64,000 nucleotides of DNA from an uncultured Pseudodesulfovibrio sp. (lineage in GTDB: Bacteria > Desulfobacterota > Desulfovibrionia > Desulfovibrionales > Desulfovibrionaceae), in the NCBI RefSeq assembly GCF_963664965.1, contig NZ_OY761823.1, forward strand, positions 10,001 through 74,000. Direction: 5' to 3'. The translations under genes and the position numbers were made by a program. Positions 16,988-25,941 of this stretch are shown piece after piece. The notes under the pieces are model-generated. The model saw nothing but the letters and a program-made list of their open reading frames with translations, had not been told where the DNA came from and did not search any database. The first letter of the stretch is position 1. Every line of letters begins with the position of its first letter.

Positions 16988-17380
16988 ATGGAGACCTTGC
17001 AGATCCGCACACACGACCATGAAGAAATGCTCGACATCACCGGCGCGGTGCGCGGCCTCATCAATGAAAACGGCTGGTCCGACGGCGCGCTTCTGCTCTA
17101 CTGCCCGCACACAACCGGAGCGGTGACCATCAACGAAGGCGCGGACCCGGACGTGGTGCGCGACATCCTCGTGAACATGCGGAAACTCGTGCCGCACACC
17201 GGAGACTACCACCACGCCGAAGGCAACTCGGACGCGCACATCAAATCCAGCCTGTTCGGCTGCGAACAGATGGTCATCGTCGAAGGCGGCAACATCCAGC
17301 TCGGCACATGGCAGAAAATCTACTTCTGCGAATTCGACGGACCGAGAACCCGCAAGCTGTGGGTGAAGTGGTTGGGGTAG
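16988..17380 (+). CDS. YjbQ/UPF0047 family protein
   Basis: 130 residues, a full-length single-domain YjbQ protein. Conserved signatures: CPHTTGAVTINE, HTGDYHHAEGNSDAHIKSS (a cluster of His residues likely to bind metal), VIVEGGNIQLGTWQKIYFCEFDGPR. The family has been linked to weak thiamine phosphate synthase activity, but its true role is not settled. CAGGAGG precedes the start, 23 bases after cbiF. It is probably the last gene of the cbiET operon. Confidence 0.92.
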   Translation: METLQIRTHDHEEMLDITGAVRGLINENGWSDGALLLYCPHTTGAVTINEGADPDVVRDILVNMRKLVPHTGDYHHAEGNSDAHIKSSLFGCEQMVIVEGGNIQLGTWQKIYFCEFDGPRTRKLWVKWLG

Positions 17381-17427
17381 CAGCGCCCTCTTCCGACTAA
17401 CGCTGCAAAGACACAATTTTCAGTTTC

Positions 17428-17988
17428 CTATTGACCGCAAAGAGCGAATACATCGCACCGTTTACCCGTGGAAGGCGTTTCCAAATCTATTCGTATGTCA
17501 ATTTTTTTTACGGTACGGACTACATCCTCAGTAAGCAGAACATTTTCAATCACAAAACATCCATTCATCTCGCATTGCTTGTCAAACCGTTGGTGTTCCT
17601 CTCCATGATTGCCAATGCCGCACCCATCTATGAGGATAAAAGCAGGGCTTTGTCGGAGCAGCGCATCCAACGCGTCCTGCGTAAAAAATGTATTTGCCGC
17701 TCCGTAGTCAGTCCCGCCATATCCCTTTGTATTCAGGGTGTCCGTAAATAAAAGAACGGCCTTGCCCTGAAGAGGGTGCTGATCAAAATCCTTTGCCACG
17801 GGCATCAAATTTCGACAGTCAAAAACGGCAACATCCAGTTTGTATGCATTATCGACGGGGACTTTGGTATAGCAGTCAAGATGTGTTCCTATATGCCCCA
17901 TGGCATTGACGGAATCAGATTGTTTTTTAGCCCACAGATACGCGGGATTCTCTTCGCTAATTTCTATATGTAGTGGTATGCGCTTCAT
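17428..17988 (-). CDS. Cyclase/kynurenine-formamidase-like metal hydrolase, AT-rich
   Basis: 186 residues from the ATG at 17988 (GGAGG 5 bases upstream). The cyclase-family metal motif is present as HIGTHLDCYTK near residue 32; the usual P.H after the Asp is altered. A later stretch reads AFILIDGCGIGNHGEEHQRF, where other family members have a second metal-binding His. At about 186 residues it is somewhat shorter than typical formamidases. By hand count, bases 17461-17520 have 40% GC against 70% in 17101-17160 just upstream, which suggests transfer from elsewhere. Substrate unknown; metal binding probable. Confidence 0.75.
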   Translation of the reverse strand: MKRIPLHIEISEENPAYLWAKKQSDSVNAMGHIGTHLDCYTKVPVDNAYKLDVAVFDCRNLMPVAKDFDQHPLQGKAVLLFTDTLNTKGYGGTDYGAANTFFTQDALDALLRQSPAFILIDGCGIGNHGEEHQRFDKQCEMNGCFVIENVLLTEDVVRTVKKIDIRIDLETPSTGKRCDVFALCGQ

Positions 17989-18143
17989 AATATCCTCCAA
18001 AAAATTCATAAAAAACTATCCAAACAGTCTTGACTGAAATTTCGTTGACAGCAAGGGCTATTCACTGAATTGCAAACAGTCAAGCTCAGCCAAAAGCAAA
18101 AGGATGACGAAACAACCGTCTCTGAAACAGAGCACATAAAAAA

Positions 18144-18171
18144 AGGCCGGACTTCTCACAAAGTCCGGCCT
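18144..18171 (-). terminator. Terminator after the chemoreceptor gene
   Basis: AGGCCGGACTT (18144-18154) and its complement (18161-18171) form an 11-pair stem; both sides carry A or T runs, so it could work both ways. It is 18 bases past the chemoreceptor stop. Confidence 0.85.
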
Positions 18172-18188
18172 TTTTCATTTTTGGCTTT

Positions 18189-20267
18189 CTAGAACTTTTC
18201 GAACTCGTCGTCGCTCATGTCGATATCAAGCCCCTTGCCGCTCGGGGCGACAGGTGCGGCTGCCGGAGCCGGGGCAGCCGGTCGAGCCTTGGCCGGAGCC
18301 TGAGCAAGCGCCTGAGGCTGAGGCCGTTTCGCAACGACTCGCGATACCGGAACACCGCCAGCCGCGCCGATGTTGAAGAAGGCCACTGTGCTGTTCAAGT
18401 GTGCGGCCTGCGACGTCAACTGCTGTGCGGTGGAAGACATCTCTTCGGAAGCGGCTGCCGTCTGCTGGATGACCTGATCCAGTTGGTGGATGGCCTGATT
18501 CACGGATTCGGCACCGGCCTGCTGCTCGTCGCTGGCTGCGGATATTTCCTGAATCAATTCCGCGGTGTGCTTGATGTCCGGCGTCATCTGGCCGAGCATT
18601 TCGCCTGCTTCTTCGGCCACGGCCACGCTGGATGCGGAAAGCTCGCTGATCTCGGCAGCGGCTCCACCAGAACGTTCGGCCAACTTGCGGACTTCTGCCG
18701 CGACAACGGCAAAGCCCTTGCCGTGTTCACCCGCACGGGCCGCTTCAATGGCGGCGTTGAGAGCCAGCAGGTTGGTCTGCCGCGCTATTTCCTCGACAAT
18801 GGATATCTTCTCGGCGATTTCACGCATGGCATCCACGGTCTTGGCAACCGCAGCCCCGCCCTTTTCTGCGTTTGCCGCGGACTGAAGCGCTATCTTCTCG
18901 GTTTCACGCGCATTCTCGGCATTCTGGCTGATGTTGGAAACCATCTGCTCCATGGAGGATGAGACCTCTTCCACGTTGGCCGCCTGTTCCGTGGAACCCT
19001 GCGCCAAAGATTCGGCAGTGGACGACAACTCCTGCGCGCCATTGTTCACATTGGAAACGGTGGCCCGGACGTCGCCCACGACAGCCAGCAGCTTTTGGCC
19101 CATGTTGCGAAGATTCGCTGCCAGCATGCCGATCTCATCTTTCTGATCGATATCAATGGTGGCAGTCAGATTACCCTGTGCCACCTCACCCGCAAAGGCC
19201 GCACCGGTCTGTACCGGCGCAACGATAACCCGCGCGAGGAAAAAGACGATCAGTCCGAGAACCAACAGGGCTGCAAGCCCGAGGCCGATGGAAAGATACA
19301 GGATGGTTTTCGACTCGGCCAAGATAACGCTGAGAGGCGCAGCCACGGAGATGGTCCAGTTGATGCCCGAATTGCCGATCGCGAAAGGCACGGTCATCAT
19401 ATACACTTCTTCACCTGTGTTGGTGGAAATCCGCACCGTGCTGTAAGGTTGGTTGTTTTTCGCCGCTCCTCTGATTTCGTCAGCATAATCGCGGGCAACC
19501 ACATCATTGAGATTCTTGCCGACAAGATCCTTCTGCGGATGGGTCACCAAAAATCCCGTATCAGTCGCAATGGTCGCATACCCGGTGCCGAAAAGCCTGA
19601 CGCCGTCAGTGATCTTCGCAAGATCGGCCATGCTCATGTCACAGCCAGCCACACCCACGATCTGTCCATTGACCCGGATGGGCGCACTGGCACTGACGAG
19701 CATGACATCCTGTCCCTGCAACTGATAAATGGTCGGCTCCGTCATGTATTCCCGGCCGGTTTTCAAGGGAATCTGGAAATATGCATTCCCCGGCTTATCA
19801 GTAAACGGGTCACCCAGCTGGGAAACTTCGGAAACGCGCACATTCCAATACGGCGTAAACGCTCCGGTTGCCTCATCCATGCCGGCCATGCCTTTATACT
19901 CGGCATCACGGCCGTCAAATGAACCGGGCTTGATGCCGAACCAGACACCGTCCAGACCGGGATTGGATTTCTGAATCGTCTTGACCATCTTGATGAACAC
20001 TTCCCGTGAGGGGAGATCGCCGGACTCCATCAACCCGCCGACCGACTCGGCAAGCGACCGCGCAACGCCCATCTGGTAATCAAGCCGCCCCTTGGCTTCC
20101 GAGCCGTAACGGTAAGCGACTTCTTCCGCCGTCTGAAACGCGCCGTTTTCGGAAATCGTCTGCACTTTCGATACAAGGATGGTCAACATTGCAGTCAGGA
20201 CAATGACGACCACCAGATTAACAGGTAAAAGAATCTTATTTCTCAAACTCAAATTCTTGTAATTCAT
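18189..20267 (-). CDS. Methyl-accepting chemotaxis protein with dCache sensor
   Basis: 692 residues from the ATG at 20267 (GGGGGG upstream); the frame extends to 20384 without support. Membrane helix about 12-32, a double-Cache periplasmic domain ([41 protein letters not shown]), a second helix ([20 protein letters not shown]), HAMP, and the coiled signalling domain with its hairpin tip ([40 protein letters not shown]). An Ala/Pro-rich linker follows and the end is [12 protein letters not shown], possibly a tethering tail, although it lacks the Trp of the known NWETF-type pentapeptide. Single gene. The ligand is likely a small organic or amino acid. Confidence 0.95.
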   Translation of the reverse strand: MNYKNLSLRNKILLPVNLVVVIVLTAMLTILVSKVQTISENGAFQTAEEVAYRYGSEAKGRLDYQMGVARSLAESVGGLMESGDLPSREVFIKMVKTIQKSNPGLDGVWFGIKPGSFDGRDAEYKGMAGMDEATGAFTPYWNVRVSEVSQLGDPFTDKPGNAYFQIPLKTGREYMTEPTIYQLQGQDVMLVSASAPIRVNGQIVGVAGCDMSMADLAKITDGVRLFGTGYATIATDTGFLVTHPQKDLVGKNLNDVVARDYADEIRGAAKNNQPYSTVRISTNTGEEVYMMTVPFAIGNSGINWTISVAAPLSVILAESKTILYLSIGLGLAALLVLGLIVFFLARVIVAPVQTGAAFAGEVAQGNLTATIDIDQKDEIGMLAANLRNMGQKLLAVVGDVRATVSNVNNGAQELSSTAESLAQGSTEQAANVEEVSSSMEQMVSNISQNAENARETEKIALQSAANAEKGGAAVAKTVDAMREIAEKISIVEEIARQTNLLALNAAIEAARAGEHGKGFAVVAAEVRKLAERSGGAAAEISELSASSVAVAEEAGEMLGQMTPDIKHTAELIQEISAASDEQQAGAESVNQAIHQLDQVIQQTAAASEEMSSTAQQLTSQAAHLNSTVAFFNIGAAGGVPVSRVVAKRPQPQALAQAPAKARPAAPAPAAAPVAPSGKGLDIDMSDDEFEKF

Positions 20268-20388
20268 GTTCCCCCCCGATAAAAAAACCTCAACGCCCAC
20301 TCCACATTGACGAAAGCATATGGGATGAATTGTTTTACAACAATTATATTTCATGCATTGTTGCGAGGGAGACACATAACGCAAAAAA

Positions 20389-20421
20389 CGCCCGGTCTTT
20401 TCACAGACCGGGCGTTTTTTT
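20389..20421 (-). terminator. Terminator after truA
   Basis: CGCCCGGTCT (20389-20398) pairs with AGACCGGGCG (20405-20414), with A6 on the left and T7 on the right, so it can work in either direction. It stands between the truA stop and the chemoreceptor promoter region. Confidence 0.85.
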
Positions 20422-20497
20422 ACTCATTGGCGAATACGGCTTTACTCAACCTTCCCCAGAAAAGGACAGCGGTGACTCAAGCGCTGGAAATGAAAAA

Positions 20498-21256
20498 TCA
20501 ATCAAAATCGGGATACGCCACGGAAAGAAGCGACAACCCCTGCGGCGGGGCCGTGGCCGGAGCGACACTGCGATCCGCGCCTTCAAGAATGGCGGCAGCT
20601 TCCTGCGGCGACAGCTTCCCGCGCCCGCAGGCCACCAGACATCCCATCAGGTTGCGGACCATCTGTTTCAGGAAACCGTCCGCGCTGAACCGCCAGGACG
20701 TTTCGAATTCCGTGGGACCGGGGTGCCGTGAAATATCCGTAATCGTCCGCACCGTGGTTTTCACCGGCGTCCCCACATTCTGGAAAGCCGCAAAATCATG
20801 CTTCCCCATGAAAATTCGTGCAGCGGCATCCATGGCTTCGAAATCCACCGGACCGCAATTCCACGTAAACCGGCGGCGTTGCGGCAGGCAGAATTCCCGT
20901 TCATGCCACAGCACGTATTCGTATGTCTTGGCAGCAGCCGAATACCGGGAGTGAAAGTCTTCCGAAACAACGGCACATTCCAGAACCCGCACGTCTTTTG
21001 GAAGCAGCGCATTCAACGCCCGCCGCCATGGAATGGACGCCCGGTCAGCCGCACAGTCGAAATGGCAGACCTGTCCCATGGCATGCACCCCGGCATCGGT
21101 CCGCCCGGAGCCATGTACGCGGGGAGCTTTGCCGAGAATCTCGCCGAGCGCGGCTTCCAGTTCGCCCTGCACGGTCCGGTCACGCGGCTGCAACTGCCAG
21201 CCGGAAAAATCAGTGCCGTCATAGGCAAGTGAGAGTCTGATACGTGCCATTTCCAT
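20498..21256 (-). CDS. truA: tRNA pseudouridine(38-40) synthase
   Basis: 252 residues. The nucleophilic Asp lies in SGRTDAGVHAMGQV; LAYDGTDFSGWQLQ near the start and FSADGFLKQMVRNLMGCLV near the end are family marks. The enzyme isomerises U38-U40 in the anticodon arm. The gene starts 3 bases after the thpR stop and ends before a strong terminator, so it closes the thpR-truA pair. The start may be the second Met (21250). Confidence 0.95.
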   Translation of the reverse strand: MEMARIRLSLAYDGTDFSGWQLQPRDRTVQGELEAALGEILGKAPRVHGSGRTDAGVHAMGQVCHFDCAADRASIPWRRALNALLPKDVRVLECAVVSEDFHSRYSAAAKTYEYVLWHEREFCLPQRRRFTWNCGPVDFEAMDAAARIFMGKHDFAAFQNVGTPVKTTVRTITDISRHPGPTEFETSWRFSADGFLKQMVRNLMGCLVACGRGKLSPQEAAAILEGADRSVAPATAPPQGLSLLSVAYPDFD

Positions 21257-21259
21257 TAT

Positions 21260-21823
21260 CTACGCGTTCTCTGCTCCCAAAGGGAATTCTTCCACTACAG
21301 TATAAACCGGGCCGTCCGGGGTCAGGTCACTTTTCCAGAGGATGAATCTGTCCACCCCGAGTTCTGGCCATTCCTGCGAGACATTCCCGAGCACCGAGGC
21401 AAAATCGTCAGGCTCCGACCGCTTCACGCGCCCAAGGGTCAGGTGCGCCTGAAACGGTTGCGTCCCCCGTTTGAAGCCGAACGGTTCCATGGCATCCTTC
21501 ACCGCCTCGGAAAGTCGCGCGCATTCGTCGTTTCCCTCATCCATGCCGACCCACATCACGCGGGGTTTCCGCATATCCGGGAAGCAGCCGATATCACCGG
21601 CACGCATGACAAATGATGAAAAATCAATCCCCCGCAATGCCGACCGGACATCGGCAACGTCCTCTTCCTCGACCGAACCGAGAAACTGCAACGACACATG
21701 CCAATTCCCCGGACGGGTCCAGCGCACTCGTGAACGCACCCGCCCGCCTAGCGTTTCGACCATGGAATCAAGCCGGGTCTTGTAGTCGTCAGAAACAGGA
21801 ATACCAACAAACATCCTGAGCAT
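21260..21823 (-). CDS. thpR: RNA 2',3'-cyclic phosphodiesterase (LigT/ThpR family)
   Basis: 187 residues, 2H phosphoesterase fold. The two catalytic motifs are HVSLQFLG near residue 43 (HxS variant of HxT) and HLTLGRVK near residue 127. FVGIPV at the start and PFQAHLTLG are typical. It opens 2',3'-cyclic phosphates on RNA, historically called 2'-5' RNA ligase. Just upstream of truA and about 95 bases downstream of the rdgB-like gene. Confidence 0.92.
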   Translation of the reverse strand: MLRMFVGIPVSDDYKTRLDSMVETLGGRVRSRVRWTRPGNWHVSLQFLGSVEEEDVADVRSALRGIDFSSFVMRAGDIGCFPDMRKPRVMWVGMDEGNDECARLSEAVKDAMEPFGFKRGTQPFQAHLTLGRVKRSEPDDFASVLGNVSQEWPELGVDRFILWKSDLTPDGPVYTVVEEFPLGAENA

Positions 21824-21918
21824 ATCATCCCCCTTCCGTTTTCGCCCGTCCGCGTTAAAAATATCAGGAGAACCTCAAAGGCTTTTCAGCAAGACCCTAG
21901 ACCGCAGGGAACACTCCC

Positions 21919-22527
21919 TTAGGCGTTTGCCTTGTCCCAGAAATCCGGCCAAAGCTTGAGAAGTTTCTGCATGGCCTTGCCGCGATGCGAACGCTTGTTC
22001 TTCACTTCGCTGTCGAGTTCGGCCACATGACAACCCAGCTCGGGATCAATAACGATGACGTCGTAACCGAAACCGCCTGCCCCTTTGTAACCGTGAGCGA
22101 CACGGATGTCATAGGCTCCGTCGGTGTGGATTTCCGTACCGTTGGGAGCGACCGCAGCCATGACGCAACGGTAACGGCCAGTGCGTTTTTCGTCAGGCAC
22201 ATCCTTCATTTCCGCGAGCATTTTCTCGTTGTTGTCATGATCGTCGCAGTGCTCACCTGCATACCGGGCGGAATACACGCCGGGACGTCCTTCAAGCGCA
22301 TCGATTTCAATGCCTGAATCATCGGCCACGGTGACAAGGCCGGTTATCTCAGCCACGGTACGCGCCTTGATAAAGGCATTTTCAAGAAAGGTATCTCCGG
22401 TTTCGGGTATATCCCCGATCTCGGGGAAATCGGAAAGTGGCTTCACTGTCAGGCCGAACGGTTCGAGCATGACGGAAAGCTCCCTGATCTTGCCTTTGTT
22501 GTTGGTGGCGAGCACGATGGTATCCAT
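21919..22527 (-). CDS. rdgB: XTP/dITP diphosphatase (Ham1/RdgB)
   Basis: 202 residues, full length. IVLATNNKGKIREL, TFLENAFIKARTVAEITG, VTVADDSGIEIDALEGRPGVYSARYAGE and GFGYDVIVIDPE are the nucleotide and metal motifs of the ITPase fold. It removes deaminated purine triphosphates (XTP, ITP, dITP). It lies between the histidine kinase gene (stop 42 bases upstream) and thpR, all on the minus strand. Together with the MazG-like gene at 5471 and dtd it makes a set of housekeeping quality-control enzymes. Confidence 0.95.
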   Translation of the reverse strand: MDTIVLATNNKGKIRELSVMLEPFGLTVKPLSDFPEIGDIPETGDTFLENAFIKARTVAEITGLVTVADDSGIEIDALEGRPGVYSARYAGEHCDDHDNNEKMLAEMKDVPDEKRTGRYRCVMAAVAPNGTEIHTDGAYDIRVAHGYKGAGGFGYDVIVIDPELGCHVAELDSEVKNKRSHRGKAMQKLLKLWPDFWDKANA

Positions 22528-22568
22528 AAGAAAATCCCCCTCAGGTGTGTTTGTCGAGGGGGACTGTG

Positions 22569-24047
22569 TTACTCGGTCTCTTCGGGTTCCGCAACCGCGA
22601 GAATGGGCGGCAGATATAAAGTGATCTTGGTGCCGATACCCTCACGGCTGACGAGTTCTATATCGCCGCCGATCTCATCGAGAATCTTGTGAGTCTGGGC
22701 AAGGCCGAGTCCCGAACCCTTTCCCTTGGTGGAAAAGAACGGGCTAAACACCTTGTCCCGGATTTCAAGCGGAATGCCCACGCCGGTATCTTCAACCGAA
22801 AGCAGGGCAAAATCCCGGTTCATGCCGGTGGTGACAAAAAGATTGCCACCCTCTTCCATGGCCTCAAGGGAATTCTTCACCAGATTGATGAGACACTGCT
22901 TGATAAGGTCGGGATTGGCATGCACCAGCGCCACGGATTCATCGAGATCCACAGTACATTCCACCCCCTGATTTGTGCAGGGTAGGCTCATGACGTCCAT
23001 AGTGGCCTTTACCAGCGCGTTGAGGTCCACCTCTGCCACCTCCGCTTCCGTCGGGCGGGTGAAATTCATGAGACTCTTCAAAATCACATCGAGCCTTCTG
23101 GATTCATCGAGAATAATTGAAAGCTTCTCCCGCGCCTTTTCATCCAGTCCCTCGACCCGCATGAGCGAATTGGCAAAGCCGCTGATGGTGAACAGCGGAT
23201 TCCTGATTTCATGCGCCATGTACGTGGAGAGTTCGCCGATGGACGCGAGCTTTTCCGCCTGCTGCAACCGCTGTTCTATGGATGTCCGCTGGGTGATGTT
23301 CCGCCTGAGAGCGACAACATGATTGACGGATTCATCCTCATCAAAGACCGGGAACGTATACACCCGATAATACTGCATGCGGCCATGTTCATCGACCATG
23401 TTGGTCACGGTCTCCGCCGGGGCATGGGTTTCGACGGTCTCAGCAAGCGGATCGCTTGCGTACCCGTTCTCCGCCTTGCCGCTATCCAAAAAAATCTCAC
23501 GATACGACATGCCCACAAGGGCTTTTTTGGACCTCCCGGCGTGGTCAAGCGCGGTCTTGTTCAAATCCAGAATCGTTCCCTGCCCATTAAGAAACAAAAT
23601 TTCCTGATCCATCTGGTCAATGATGGTCTTGAGCATATTTTGGGTATGAAGAAGATCGACCTTGCAGGCCACCCATATTTTGTCCGAGGTCAGGAGGTTG
23701 ATGAAAAAATTCGCGGCATTACGTTCCACAAGCGTCACACTTGCAGGCAGGTAGTTGCGTAATTCGTGAACAAGCGCGGTGCGCCCCGTGGCCTCGATCA
23801 CCATGTTGATTTCCGGATGATTCTCAAGCATGGACCGATATCCGGCATAGGTCGGAATAAGCTGGCCGGAGTCGTGCGTCTCAGGCAGAACCGTCTCACC
23901 GGGCAACGCCGCGGCCACGACCCCGATCTCCTTGAGGACCTGATCGTTGCTCTGGTCCTTGAACATCTGCCAGAATGCGAGTAGGGCCGGTATGTCGCCT
24001 ATCACACCGATGACGTAACGCATGTCGTCGTTGAATTGTGCAGCCAA
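22569..24047 (-). CDS. PAS histidine kinase with an N-terminal Rossmann-like sensor region
   Basis: 492 residues, soluble. I chose the TTG at 24047 as start because AGGAGG lies 6 bases upstream; an ATG at 24116 has no site. Residues 1-130 resemble an NAD(P)-binding Rossmann domain (RYVIGVIGDIPALLAFW; INMVIEATGRTALVHELR; SVTLVERNAANFFINLL). A PAS domain follows (IDQMDQEILFLNGQGTILDLN), then HisKA (MAHEIRNPLFTISGFANSL) and a HATPase with N (LINLVKNSLEAME), G1 (VEDTGVGIP) and G2 (GKGSGLGLAQ) boxes. It may read the cell's redox or nucleotide state. No response regulator is next to it. The kinase call is firm; the sensor call rests on pattern only. Confidence 0.9.
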   Translation of the reverse strand: MAAQFNDDMRYVIGVIGDIPALLAFWQMFKDQSNDQVLKEIGVVAAALPGETVLPETHDSGQLIPTYAGYRSMLENHPEINMVIEATGRTALVHELRNYLPASVTLVERNAANFFINLLTSDKIWVACKVDLLHTQNMLKTIIDQMDQEILFLNGQGTILDLNKTALDHAGRSKKALVGMSYREIFLDSGKAENGYASDPLAETVETHAPAETVTNMVDEHGRMQYYRVYTFPVFDEDESVNHVVALRRNITQRTSIEQRLQQAEKLASIGELSTYMAHEIRNPLFTISGFANSLMRVEGLDEKAREKLSIILDESRRLDVILKSLMNFTRPTEAEVAEVDLNALVKATMDVMSLPCTNQGVECTVDLDESVALVHANPDLIKQCLINLVKNSLEAMEEGGNLFVTTGMNRDFALLSVEDTGVGIPLEIRDKVFSPFFSTKGKGSGLGLAQTHKILDEIGGDIELVSREGIGTKITLYLPPILAVAEPEETE

Positions 24048-24151
24048 CGTTGACCTCCTGTCCGTACTTGTTGCACTCTCTGACTCACCACGCGAGAGAG
24101 AGTCGTCTTTAGACATTAATACATTTAGACAACCATTTCAAAGGAAATGAC

Positions 24152-25480
24152 ATGAGCCAAGCAACTGAATCCGTTATAAAAGTCCACACAGTCAGTCTGG
24201 GCTGCCCAAAAAACCTCGTGGACACGGAAAGACTGCTCGGCACACTCGGCACGGGCATGGTCGCCACCGACTCAGTGGCAGAAGCGGATCTCGCGCTCAT
24301 CAACACCTGCGGATTCATCGAACCCGCCATTGAAGAATCCGTTGCCGTGATTCTTGATGCCATACAAGACGCCGAAGAAGCCGCAGAGGAAACAGGACAC
24401 AAACCGCTCATCGCAGTGGCGGGCTGTCTGGTCAGCCGATTCGGGCAGGACCTCAAGGACGAAATGCCCGAAGTGGACCTCTGGCTGAACACCGAAGAGA
24501 TCGAACTCTGGCCCGCCATGGCCGCCAAGGCCCTGTCCGCTCCGGTCGATGAAACCACGCCGCGCCGCCTGTCCACGTCCCCGGCCTTTGCCTACCTCAA
24601 GATCAGCGAAGGATGCTCCCACAACTGCCGTTTCTGTACCATCCCCTCGATTCGAGGGGCGCACAAAAGCTGGCGCGTGGACGAGCTGGTCGCCGAAGCC
24701 GCAGACCTTGCCGAAGCCGTGCCGGAAATCATCGTGGTGGGGCAGGATTCCACTGCCTACGGGTCGGATCTCGACAGCGGCGACAATCTGCAACAGCTCA
24801 TCACAGGGCTGGCCGGACTGTCATCGCTTCAATGGCTCCGCATCATGTATCTCTATCCGGCAGGACTGACCGAAAACCTGCTCGCCTTCCTGCGCGACAT
24901 CGGCAAACCGTTCCTGCCCTACTTCGACATCCCGCTCCAGCACGCGCACCCGGAAGTGCTCTCCTCCATGGGGCGCCCGTTCGCCCGCAACCCGGAAAGG
25001 GTCATCGAACGGGTCCGGAAATTCTTTCCCGAAGCCGCCCTTCGCACCACCTTCATCGTCGGCTACCCCGGTGAGACCGACGAACATTTCGAAACGCTCA
25101 TGCGCTTTGCCGAAAAAACACGCTTCCACCATCTCGGCGTCTTCCCCTACTGGCCCGAAGACGGCACACCTGCCGCCGCCATGGACAATCAGGTTCCCGA
25201 CGAGATAAAAATCGCCCGCCGTGACGCGCTCATGGAACAGCAAGGCGGGATCAGTGAAGATATCCTCAGCCAATATGTGGGAGAGACTTTGCCCGTGCTG
25301 ATCGAAAAGCCCTCACCCGAATGGCCGGGGCTCTACGTGGGCCGCACATGGTTTCAGGCCCCGGAAGTGGACGGCGTCACCTATGTCAGCGCCCCGCCCG
25401 AAGAAGAACTGGAAATCGGCACCATCGTGGATGTGGAGATCGAAAAGACAACCACTTACGATCTATCCGGACTTGTGTAA
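24152..25480 (+). CDS. rimO: Ribosomal protein S12 methylthiotransferase
   Basis: 442 residues. A radical-SAM enzyme that adds a methylthio group to the conserved Asp of S12. N-terminal MTTase domain: VSLGCPKNLVDTERLLG, INTCGFIEPA, AVAGCLVSR, giving three Cys for the auxiliary 4Fe-4S cluster. Radical SAM motif: GCSHNCRFCTIPSIRG. A C-terminal TRAM domain (GETLPVLIEKPS...YVGRTWFQAPEVDG) follows. The NLVDTE signature favours RimO over MiaB. It is divergent from the histidine kinase gene, with about 100 bases between, and is followed by a family 1 repeat. Confidence 0.96.
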   Translation: MSQATESVIKVHTVSLGCPKNLVDTERLLGTLGTGMVATDSVAEADLALINTCGFIEPAIEESVAVILDAIQDAEEAAEETGHKPLIAVAGCLVSRFGQDLKDEMPEVDLWLNTEEIELWPAMAAKALSAPVDETTPRRLSTSPAFAYLKISEGCSHNCRFCTIPSIRGAHKSWRVDELVAEAADLAEAVPEIIVVGQDSTAYGSDLDSGDNLQQLITGLAGLSSLQWLRIMYLYPAGLTENLLAFLRDIGKPFLPYFDIPLQHAHPEVLSSMGRPFARNPERVIERVRKFFPEAALRTTFIVGYPGETDEHFETLMRFAEKTRFHHLGVFPYWPEDGTPAAAMDNQVPDEIKIARRDALMEQQGGISEDILSQYVGETLPVLIEKPSPEWPGLYVGRTWFQAPEVDGVTYVSAPPEEELEIGTIVDVEIEKTTTYDLSGLV

Positions 25481-25514
25481 CTGCTCGCCGCAGGGGCCGC
25501 CTCGCCGGCGGGGC

Positions 25515-25587
25515 GTCTCCGACGGCTCAAGAACCTTTCGGTGAAAGGTTCTTGAGAATCTCCAAAGCTTTTTGGTGCGCTTCGCGG
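25515..25587 (+). repeat. Intergenic structured repeat family 1, copy 2 (3' of rimO)
   Basis: GTCTCCGACGGC, then arm CTCAAGAACCTTTC at 25526-25539 and its exact complement at 25543-25556, then AATCTCCAAAGCTTTTTGG and TGCGCTTCGCGG. Compared with copy 1, the base of the stem changed on both arms, so pairing is kept. Confidence 0.85.
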
Positions 25588-25634
25588 ATTCGTGCGAACA
25601 CAAAAAATCGACCTTCATTTATAAAAAAACCATG

Positions 25635-25671
25635 AAAAAGGGCTGTATGCATTCTGCATACAGCCCTTTTT
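25635..25671 (+). terminator. Rho-independent terminator downstream of rimO
   Basis: AAAAAGGGCTGTATGCA (25635-25651) and its complement (25655-25671) form a 17-pair stem with loop TTC, ending in T5. It is symmetrical enough to work in both directions. Confidence 0.85.
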
Positions 25672-25815
25672 CAATTTGACTTTTCCGCACTCACTTCCAG
25701 GAAACAGCACATCTTATCTCCACCCCACCACCCCCGCGAAGCGTACCAAATAGTTACGGGGAGAGGGATGGGGGGATGGAGTCCAGAGGAAGGGGGGAAG
25801 GGAGTACCCCGCTTT

Positions 25816-25896
25816 CACAAATCCGCAGGACAGCGGATTTGGACGATGGGTTTCCCATCGCCCCGAAGGGGTGAGCCCCAGGACGGGGCGAATCAA
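25816..25896 (+). repeat. Intergenic structured repeat family 2, copy B
   Basis: Matches the core of copy A (13347-13430). AAATCCGC and GCGGATTT (25819-25840) hold loop AGGACA. GATGGG and CCCATC hold TTT. CCCC and GGGG hold GAA. GCCCC and GGGGC (25875-25889) hold AGGAC. A long imperfect outer stem starts near 25782 (CCAGAGGAAGGGGG) and closes near 25925. The gap 25481-26000 holds only repeats and terminators. Confidence 0.75.
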
Positions 25897-25941
25897 GGGG
25901 GGGCCCTCTTCCCCCTTTCCTCTGGCCGCCGGAGGCAAAAA

